NCBI GenBank assembly: GCA_003427395.1
Contig: BFEA01000387.1
Coordinates: 693,371 to 757,370, forward strand
Source: Chara braunii
Lineage: Eukaryota; Streptophyta; Charophyceae; Charales; Characeae
Length of the DNA stretch: 64,000 bases
Direction of reading: 5' to 3'
Shown here piece after piece: positions 56,197 to 64,000 of this stretch (positions are counted from its first letter, which is position 1; each line of letters opens with the position of its first letter). The translations under genes and the position numbers were made by a program. The notes beneath the pieces are model-generated. The model was given only the letters and a program-made list of their open reading frames with translations. It ran no database searches and was not told the DNA's origin.

Positions 56197-57048
56197 TAAG
56201 TCTCACTGCTGGTCATCCCTAACAAACTTTCGGAGGATATTACCGAGAGTTTTATTGGTGACCTCAGTCTGACCATCCGTCTGAGGGTGGTAAGACGATG
56301 AGAAGCGGAGCTGGGATCCGTACACCTCGTGTAGGCGTCGCCAGAATGTGTTAGTAAAGCGCGGGTCACGGTCGGAGATGATGCTCTGAGGTAAGCCATG
56401 ATCTCTCACGACTCGGTCGAAGACGATGTCGGCGACCTCACGAGCGCTAATGCGATAGCGACACGGGACAAAACGTGCACGCTTCGTGAAACGATCGACG
56501 ACGACCAAGATAGCATTATGACCGCGCTCAGTGGGTGGGTGGAGGGGACCAATGAAATCCATCGAGATGGACTGCCAACGACCCTCAGGTATGGGTAGGG
56601 GCTGAAGTAATCCATACGGAAGGTGGTTCGCACTGTTCACCTCCTGGCAGGTAGGACACTCCTGGATGTAGGCTTTGACAAAGTCCTTGGACTTCAGCCA
56701 GACGTAGAGGCGGCAAACACGAGCCAATGTCTTGTGGAAACCCATATGATCGGCAACTGCCTGGTCATGGAACTCTGCTACAGCCTGGACGCGGAGTTGT
56801 TCGATGGAGGGAACGCAGATACGTGGTTCTAGCCGACCAGATCTGTCATGCCAGTACACAAGGCCGTTCTCCCCGAGGGAGTAGGAAGGAACGGTCTTGC
56901 CACTCCGTAGTGTCGCGTGGATGACGCGATAATCGGGGCAGTGGCGGTACTGAGTGCGATACGCGTCGATCACCGACTGATCAACAGTAGTGATAGAGAT
57001 GGCAGCAAGAGGGATGGGTTTCTGATTGTGATTAGGGCGGCGGGACAA
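56197..57048 (-). pseudogene. chromovirus integrase zinc finger and core
   Basis: HHCC finger: EFHDQAVADHMGFHKT and ECPTCQEVN. Catalytic core: SMDFIGPLHP (Asp), VVVDRFTKRARF, then IISDRDPRFTN (Asp) and [13 protein letters not shown] (Glu), so the D,D,E triad is intact. A stop follows DDQQ just before the hAT insertion, so the gene was already dead, or died independently. Intact enzyme would insert cDNA into chromosomes. Confidence 0.9.
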
Positions 57049-57117
57049 GGCATCGGCGACGCGGTTCGTTTCACCCTTGATGGGCTGAGTGGTGAAACTG
57101 AACTCGGATAAGTCACG

Positions 57118-57654
57118 CTACCAGCGTGCCTGTCGAGGAGAAAGCTTAGGCTTCGTGAGGAGAGCCTGGACAACTGAGTTGTCCGTGCGCACCGTGAAGG
57201 GCGCCCCGTGCAGATAATGACGCCAATGTCGGGTAACATAAACTACTGCGAGAACCTCACGTTCATCGGCAATGTAGTTTATCTCGGCAGGCAGTAGCTG
57301 ACGGGAGTAGAAAGCGATCGGGCAATCCCCAGTGCGAGCCTCGACAGTCCCATCCTCCGCGATGGTCGGGGAGTAAGTAACAGGAGGACTATCAGTGGAG
57401 GGAAGTGATGGGAGGGTAGGCGTCAGTCGAGAAGCTGTGTCAGCAGAAGGGGGGGGGAAGGAGGAACATAGGGGTAAGGTGAATCTGGAGGAGAGAGAAA
57501 CACCTGAGAAAGGACAACTCCTACTGCAAAATCTGACGCATCGGTGATGACGATAAAGGGACGATCGAAATCGGGAAGGCAAAGAACCGGCGCAAAGGTC
57601 ACCGCCTTCTTGAGGGCGCCAAGGGCGTCCTCGCACAGGGGTGTCCAAAACCAT
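57118..57654 (-). pseudogene. chromovirus RNase H
   Basis: Shows CPIAFYSRQLLPAEINY, the DEREVLAVVY Glu motif, then HWRHYLHGAPFTVRTDNSVV with the Asp. The frame agrees with the integrase but not with RT, so a frameshift lies near 57655-57780. The first part is scrambled, and the initial Asp motif is seen only in a neighbouring frame. Confidence 0.82.
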
Positions 57655-57782
57655 GGCGGGTTCTTCCGGAGGAGGGTAGAGGTAAGGGCGTAGGAATACC
57701 TAGCGTGTCACTTAATAAAATTACTATAGTAGCTGGTGAGGCCTAGGAAACTGCGAAGCTGCTTGGCAGATGTGGGGACGGG

Positions 57783-58811
57783 TCACACTGCAATAGCAGT
57801 GATCTTCGCGTCGTCCATGTGGAGACCCTGGTCAGACACATGGTGTCCTAGGAAGTCCACTTTGCGCTGGGCAAAGCGGCACTTACTGAGCTTGGCATAG
57901 AAACCATGCTTGCGTAAGCGTTGTAGGACATCGCGGAGGTGTCTGAGATGGTCTTTTAAGGTACGACTGTAGAGCAGGATGTCATCCAGGTATACGAGAA
58001 CGCATTTTTCAAGGATGTCCCTGAAGATGTTGTTCATCGCCGTCTGGAAGGTGGCGGGTGCATTGGTGAGGCCAAATGGCATCACCGTGAACTCGTAGTG
58101 ACCGAAGCGCGATCGGAAGGTGGTCTTCGGCTGATTCTCTGTGGCAACGCGGATCTGGTGGTAACTGCTACGAAGATCGATCTTCGTGAAGAAGCGGTTG
58201 CCTGCCAGACGGTCAAACAGCTCATCCGCGTGGGGCATGGGATAACTGTTCTTAACCGTTACACGGTTAAGGCCACGGTAGTCGATGCAAAGGCGAAGAG
58301 TTTCGTCCACTTTGCGAGCAAAGAGGACAGCTGCACCTCAAGGGGAGTTACTGGGTTTAATGAAACCCAGTCGAAGGAGCTCTTCAAGCTGACGCTTGAG
58401 TTCCGTCGCCTCTGGAATCGAGAGTCGGTACGGTGCCTGATGGTGAACACGATATTCAGGCACTAGTTGGATAGAATGCTCAACACCGCGCATCGGGAGA
58501 ATCCCGCTGTATGAGAAATACGGGGGAAAGACGTCGCGGTACTATCGAATCAGGTCGCGAACGGCGGGCTCTAAGTCTGCCATGAACCATGTGAGTTCCT
58601 CAGCATCTACGTCAGCACGAGACGTATGTGTGGACTTGACAGTCGACGGCTCAGGGGCCTGGGACGTGGAGGGGGTATCCGCAGGTTGACGGATGAACGT
58701 AGAGATGGGAGCCGCGAAGATGGGAGGAGGGTCAGGGGAATCGGGCTCCAGAGAGATGAGCTCGACCTCCGGACAAAGTGGATCATAGCGAAGAAGATCC
58801 ATGACGTTCAC
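57783..58811 (-). pseudogene. chromovirus reverse transcriptase
   Basis: The upstream piece (58542-58811) is the linker from protease. After about 230 bases with a stop near 58340, the clear RT frame begins: LRLCIDYRGLNRVTVKN, FTKIDLRSSYHQIR, MPFGLTNAPATFQ and the catalytic CVLVYLDDILLYS, then the thumb, with FLGHHVSDQGL. The protease and RT pieces share a frame. In an active element RT makes the cDNA. Confidence 0.9.
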
Positions 58812-58835
58812 TGAGTAGAACGTGACGTCCTCCTG

Positions 58836-59720
58836 TCATATGAAGTGAGCAAATTGACGAGGGGAAGTGAACGCGATGTCTGGGTGGGACCTTGAGGGAC
58901 GAGGGTCCTGGGGAGGTAGGTCGGGAGGAGTGTCGCCTATGGTTCCAATGAACGGGACGCAATGGGTCTGACCACACTTCGTTTTGAGAACGAGTGTCTC
59001 GGTCGCCCATTCGGCCTTTGTGCCACGGAACCAGCGAGACCAGGGAGTGCCAAGCATAAAGTCGTACCCAGTCTCCAGCACGTCGAAGTATGCGGAGGAA
59101 TGGTAACGCCTAGGCGTCTGGGGACTATCTGATGGCTGGAGGGTGAGGGAGAAGTGGAGGTCGGGGACCGTCTGATCGAAGAAGCGCTGCGTCTTGTTAT
59201 CTTCGAGGGTAATGGAGATAGGAGAGCGAGACCCAGAGGTAGCTAGGAGAGCTTCCTCAACCACGCGAGGGTGAACGAAATCTCCCTGCGAGCCAGAGTC
59301 CCATAAAGCGCGGTACACCCTCGTAGATGTCCCTAGGCGAATAGGGATGATGGGTAGGGTGCGATCAGGGTCAGAGAGCAAGGCGAGAAGACGACGCAGG
59401 ACGTTGATGTGTCTCGTGAGGCGCTCCTGACGAGTCTGCACAATGCTAAAGTCCAGGAGAGATGACACAACGTCATCGCGAGTCGCCAGCTGAGCGCTAC
59501 AACGGGCTGTGCGAATGGCGCGACGCGTCGGAAGTTTCGGGGGAGAAGCGCTAAATGCGGCGGTCTGCTGGGAGGCAGACGGTACCTCGACAGATGATGG
59601 GGCAGAGAGAACTGCGTTTGTCGTGTCCTGAGGGTCCTTTGGTGGGGTAGCCAAAGGGGCAAACTGCGACTCGGTGGTCGGAAAGCCGGCTACGTGCGAG
59701 GCCTCAGGGGCACAGTGCAT
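58836..59720 (-). pseudogene. chromovirus aspartic protease
   Basis: A 294-residue stretch. The protease core has ALWDSGSQGDFVHP (catalytic D-S-G), followed by the second half, with GYDFMLGTPWSRWF. The long N-terminal part is Ser/Pro/Thr-rich linker. It is in another frame from gag, just 5 bases past the gag stop, which may be natural for such elements or a mutation. Confidence 0.85.
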
Positions 59721-59725
59721 CGTGG

Positions 59726-61813
59726 CTAGGTGGATGGGGCTGGTCGTGCGGGGCTGGGGGGGGACTGAGATCGACGCTGACGAGAGATGTCAGCGTAGTG
59801 CCGATCGAGGGCAGTATGGTATGGACACCGTGAGGAGGTGTGTCCATCTAGGCGGCAACGAAGGCAGCCGTGCCGGGCCTTGAGGGCGGCACGCTCCTCA
59901 GGGGATAGAGCTCCGCGAGGAGGGACATAACCCTGCGAGAGGTCTATCTGAGGAATCGTGGGTGTTCGGGCGCCAGCCTGTGCCACCCAACTGCGTGCAC
60001 GACCCATAGCAGACATGGCCATCTGCGGGCGCTCGGCCACTGGGACAGTGTCGTCATCCAAATGATACTGGATGACGTCCCGAAGCTCGATGTCCTCGGG
60101 GGCGTCCCCAACGGTAGGGTCGAGCTCGACTGAGGCATCCTCTCCATACTCGAGAGAACTGTAGTGCCGAGAGAATGGCGCTCCAGGTCGAGCCGGGCGA
60201 CGAAAACGACTAGCAAACAAGGAGCGGCCTCTGGTGGTACCACGATACTGGGAGGTGGTGGCTGGCCGCGAAGAGGATGGGGCGACAGAGCAGCGACTGC
60301 ACATCCTCTGGTACTGACGCGCAGCCTCGTATGCCTGCTCCGCGGAAAAGAATGATCGCCTGCATAGCTCTAGGCGGTAGTCAGCCGGCAGGTTGATAAG
60401 GAACCGGTCGGTGAGTGTGACCTCCGGTAGGAACGTCTCGTCACAAACAAGGCGAGCGTCCTGAAACACCCGGATGTGACGCTCCAGGTCGGCCGGTACA
60501 GAGGACCCGGACCATCTGGTCTTGGTGATGCGGTCTAAGACGTCGGTGGCGTCATGACGAGCGCCGAAGCGGTCATGAAGGAAGGCCGCGAAGTCGGTCA
60601 GAGTGGGGACCTCACCCATGCGGAGGCGCTGGGTATAATGATCCTCCCACGCAGTGGATGGGCTACCTCGCAATTTGGTTGCGAGCACATCGCACCACAA
60701 CTCTGACGGGTGGTCGTCATAGAGAGTGTACGTGTTGCTATCTGCAACCAACGAGAGACACAGGATGTGCCATCATACTCGGGAATGTCTGTGGTGCGCT
60801 CAGGAGGATGCCCACTGTGCTGATGGCGGGGGGAGAGGGATGGAGGCGAGTGCACTGCGGCGGCGTAAGTCGAGGCCGCTGCAGGGGCATAGGTGGGGGA
60901 AGGCTGTGGGCCGTGGCCGCTGGCTGATGGACCAGCAGACGAGGAGGCAACGACCGCGGGCAACTGTCTCGAAATAGCTAGGTAAGAGGGAAGAGGCTGA
61001 GGAGCAGGTCGAGGGAAACGAGCCTGCATCATGGGGACCGAAGGGGTGGTCGAGGAGGAAATGTGGGCAGCCTGTGATGGGTAAGGCTGTCTTAGAGCGA
61101 GAATTTCCGCTTGAGCCTGCGCAATGGTGGCCTGTAAAGTGGCGACTCGTTGGGTGCGCGGGGTCGGAGGTGGAGAGGGCGGAGCGGGTCTCTCAGTGGG
61201 AGGAGGAATCCCAGCCTGGGCGACACCCTGCTGTGGGGGTGGGGGAACGAAGGCAGGAAGAAGAGGGCAGAGCCGTATTGCTGCGACCGGTGCGGGAAGC
61301 AGGGAAGCAACACCGGTGTGGGTTGATGAAACTGCTGGGCCAGAAGGCGGTACCTAGACCGCAGCACCTACGGCAGTAGTAGAGACGGTAGGGGCGGCCG
61401 TGGCCGGAAGAACTGCCGCAACAGACGATGTGGTCTGAGCGGCAGCAGCACTCGTCACCGCTGAGGGGGAGTGTTGGGCCTGGCCCGCAGAAGAGGGGGA
61501 ATCATGGTGACTCCGTCTCCGGAGTCCTGGGGAGCCGGAATCGGAGCTGGTATAGGATGGGGTGGGAAGAGCGATAAGGGGAGCCCTTGAGGCGGTTGAC
61601 GTCGAGGGCAAGCGCATTGATTTGTGCTTGCAACGGTCCAAGCGTACTAAGTTGCGCCTAGATCGCTACAAGGGCGGCATGAAGGTCCATGGTGTCCACA
61701 TGGGCCTGACTAGGAACCGCTGACTGCGCGGTGACCTGGGATGTGGACTGCGCCGCGACGATCTCCTCAGGTGTAGCGCTCTCCGTGGGCAGCGGGGGGA
61801 GAGAAGTAGACAT
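59726..61813 (-). pseudogene. chromovirus gag
   Basis: The probable start codon at 61811-61813 opens MSTSLPPLPTESATPEEI, followed by a stop near 61660. Coiled-coil and proline-rich pieces follow in shifting frames. The last 341 residues (59726-60751) are intact: a capsid part with STAWEDHY and FAAFLHDRFG, then a basic linker, then a CCHC knuckle CLRCRLDGHTSSRC. A frameshift near 60740 breaks the join between the EYDG and YTLYDDHPSELW parts. Confidence 0.82.
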
Positions 61814-62240
61814 GGTGGGAGGTGGGGGGAGATATGGGTTGTGGTATGGGGACAGAGGACCACCGGTGAGAGGGAGCGGACCGCGAGAGCGGAGTGGGTA
61901 GTCGTGGGTCGGCTTGCCTCGTGACCAGCGGGTCGCGCGTGAGATGGTGGCGCGAATCCGGTCGAGGGGGGAGGAGCCATTCGGGTCCAGGGTGCCCGAC
62001 GGGAGGAGGTAGAGAGTAGGGGGGTTAGGGAAACCCTAAACCTTAGAAAAACCCTAAGGAAACCCTAACCGGAGTTTAGGTGGTTAGGGAAAGGTGGCGG
62101 CGACCTAATCAAGAAAACAAAATAATAACTATGGAGGGAGAATAGAGTAAACAGTGGATTTTCAAGATAAAAAATAAAATAAAAGAATAAATAAAAATAA
62201 ATAAATAAATAAAATGTAAAGAGTGAGGAGAGAGATAATA
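61814..62240. other. leader of chromovirus 2, AT-rich end
   Basis: Upstream of gag. Includes a few CCCTAA words (62031-62075) and an AAATAAATAAA-rich run. No PBS is certain. Confidence 0.45.
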
Positions 62241-62255
62241 TTTATTTTTTTGAAT

Positions 62256-62575
62256 TTTCGGCAGCATTTTCCCACCCCGCATGGGGTCAAAAATGTGCCA
62301 AGAGGAAAAAAAGTGCAAAAGGGACACACTAACTTTCAAAATGCCGCAAATTAAAATTTACAGAAAAATAAATGAGTAAATAAATAAATAAATAAGGAGG
62401 TGGAAGAGAGTGAAGAGAAGCTAAGTTTTGGAATTTTTCAAAAAATTTTGGCAGCATTTCGTTACCCTCATGGGGTCGAAGTGTGCCGTCAAGAAAAAAA
62501 CTTAAGTAGAATGGAAAATTTTGGTCAGCGCTTCGCTACCCCCATAGGGTCAAAATGTGTGCCGACAACAAAGAA
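62256..62575 (+). repeat. three degenerate ~50-bp repeats
   Basis: Blocks near 62256, 62440 and 62515 share TTTTGGCAGCATTT, then CCCC(G/A)CATGGGGTC, then AAATGTGCC. Each contains the small palindrome CCCCATGGGG or a variant. Spacing about 180 and 75 bases. Located in the presumed chromovirus leader. Confidence 0.65.
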
Positions 62576-63390
62576 AGACTAAGTCCTAGCAAGATATAGA
62601 GGTGCCGCAGAAAATTTCGAATTTTCAAAATAAATAAAATAAATCAAAAATAAATCAAAAAATAAGAAAAAAAAAAGTAGGGAATAAGATGATTCAAATT
62701 TTTGGAGGAAAAGAGAAATTTTACATCAAAGAGAAAGAGAAAAGAAGAAAAATAAAAAAATTCGGAGTTGGGTGCGGGGGGGATGGAAAAGTGATGAAGA
62801 AAGAGAGAAAGAAGTGAGAAGAGAAAGAAAAAGGTAAGGTGGGGGATGAAGGAGATGATGGGGTTGTAGTTGGGGGAGGGAAGGAGGAGAAGAGGGTGGT
62901 GAAATGGGAGAGAAGGGGGACAGGAGTAGGTGAGATTAGCGAGAGATGGTGAGTGGGGAAGAGAGGAGAGAAAAAGGTTATGGAAGATGGGTGGAGAGGG
63001 AGGTAGAGGTAGAGAGTAGTGGTAGGGGGGAAAAAATGATTAGGTGATGAGGGGGGAAGAGAAAGGGGTTGGGGGGTATTAGGTCAGTGGTAGAAGGTGA
63101 TACCAGGCTCTTGGGTGGCCAAGAGCAGGGTTGTAACAAGATCCACAGGATCTTGGCCTTCAAAGTGCTGGTGGCCTGATGCCACAACAAAACACAAAAG
63201 AGATAGTGATGATCTAGGGCTGGCTGATAACTTGCCACGTTTGCAGGCACCAGCAGCCACGGCGTGCGCGGGGGGGGGGGGCAAATAGCTTCGCAGCATG
63301 CTGTTCGCTGCTCGCCGACGGGAGGGGGGAGTAAATAGCTGGTGTGGAACTGTTCAACACGAACATTCCGCACTATACAACCATGCATAC
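62576..63390. other. purine-rich DNA, no gene recognised
   Basis: The plus strand is G/A-rich with GAAGAGAGA and GGGGGG words. A minus-strand TGGTATCACC near 63101-63110 loosely resembles a primer-binding site but lacks an adjoining LTR edge. Confidence 0.4.
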
Positions 63391-63392
63391 AA

Positions 63393-63470
63393 TTTCGCCA
63401 GTGTGTTATAACACTGGCTACGCACGCGCATGAGTGTTGTCTGCCCAGGTTCAAACCCTGGCAGCAACAG
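63393..63470 (+). other. tRNA-like sequence
   Basis: A perfect T arm, CCAGG-TTCAAAC-CCTGG, with B box GGTTCAAACCC at 63448, and an A-box-like TGGCTACGCACG 33 bases upstream. Acceptor and anticodon stems do not form. Probably a decayed tRNA or tRNA-derived SINE. Confidence 0.35.
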
Positions 63471-63739
63471 CATCCCGGATATCTTGATAATATATATCCG
63501 GGAGCGGGGCGGGGCGGGGCAGCGTGGCGCGCGCGCGTGTGCAGCGGCCTTGGCCTTGGCGCTTGCGCGCACGCGTGCGTGCTGACGCTCTCCTTTTCTG
63601 CCACGTGTCAGTCTCTTCCCGCTGCTGCTTTTTTTTTCTCTGCTGCCGCACCGAAAAAACACCTGAAAATCCCGCTGTCGGGATTACACCGATCCCGCAC
63701 CCGCTGTTGCATGCGGGGGGAAGGGCGGGTTGGAGCGAG

Positions 63740-64000
63740 GGCGGTCCGACAGGATGGAGAAGAAGGGTGGACGAAGGAGGAGGTAAAGATGGAGCTGGAA
63801 GGGACAGTGCAGCTCCAACGCAGACTCCACACGCACGTACTCCAAGATCTGCAAAAGTGAAGAATGCCAAAAAACAGACAACTGTTGGGGTATACCCCCA
63901 GCGGACTGACTGACTGGACTAGACTGGCCTGGTACCGACAGTGGTACCGGGCAGGACTAAAACAGCACACGGCCTTTGGGGTCAGGCCACGGCCTGGTCC
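63740..64000 (+). repeat. dispersed 261-bp repeat, copy 3
   Basis: Gap-free match to 52408-52668, cut by the window end. Both copies lie in the same orientation on either side of the chromovirus, but do not abut its expected PBS or polypurine tract. Confidence 0.88.

Larger units (their letters stand above)
53842..61813 (-). mobile_element. Ty3/gypsy chromovirus, decayed and split
   Basis: Minus-strand order: gag (to 59726), protease, RT, RNase H, integrase, chromodomain. A complete chromodomain of plant type places it among chromoviruses. It is distinct from element 1, whose tail lacks the chromodomain core. Frameshifts occur in gag and between RT and RNase H, and stops occur in the integrase. 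A hAT-type element (54595-56188) interrupts the integrase. LTRs were not found. Confidence 0.88.

Noticed and set aside
62028-62075. CCCTAA-like words suggesting telomeric sequence
   Set aside because: Only a few irregular copies, inside a retrotransposon leader. Not a telomere tract.
52408-64000. The 261-bp repeats at 52.4 and 63.7 kb as LTRs of the chromovirus
   Set aside because: No TG/CA edges, no PBS or polypurine tract beside them, and a third copy exists at 47.2 kb without an element.

Overview
The window looks like nuclear DNA of a green-lineage (streptophyte) eukaryote. The evidence is one complete plant-type class A heat shock transcription factor gene, Ty3/gypsy chromovirus-type retrotransposons (one with an initiator-tRNA-Met primer site), a hAT-type transposon, a LINE fragment, and U6 snRNA copies of eukaryotic type. 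Gene density is very low and repeats dominate, as in a large repeat-rich genome. A charophyte alga such as Chara would fit, but that is a guess. There are no operons, prokaryotic genes or CRISPR arrays.

Layout. 1-3.1 kb: microsatellites and small tandem repeats, no gene. 3.15-12.28 kb: a decayed but nearly complete Ty3/gypsy element on the minus strand, with two LTRs, PBS and polypurine tract. 12.3-17.2 kb: poly(A), CT-rich DNA, short inverted-repeat and SINE-like elements. 18.8-21.2 kb: the HSF gene on the minus strand, uninterrupted by introns, with its last codons and 3' flank duplicated in tandem. 21.4-28.9 kb: minisatellites, a U6 fragment, a tRNA-His-like sequence and a 69-bp repeat array that switches orientation. 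29-32 kb: nothing recognisable. 32.2-34.1 kb: the tail of another gypsy element and a probable LTR. 35.3-47.7 kb: three more U6 copies, two with poly(A) tails and target-site duplications, a LINE endonuclease/RT fragment, and a 589-bp inverted-repeat element. 45.2-50.6 kb: an island of short palindromic elements. 52.4-64 kb: a dispersed 261-bp repeat and a minus-strand chromovirus whose integrase is split by a non-autonomous hAT element with 8-bp target duplication.

The HSF gene is the only gene likely to be functional. The rest is transposon decay, and the insertions can be ordered in places: the hAT element entered the chromovirus after the latter inserted, and the U6 copies show past LINE-type reverse transcription of a small nuclear RNA. 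Single N bases and the duplications around them suggest local assembly errors. A 194-N gap lies inside the hAT element.
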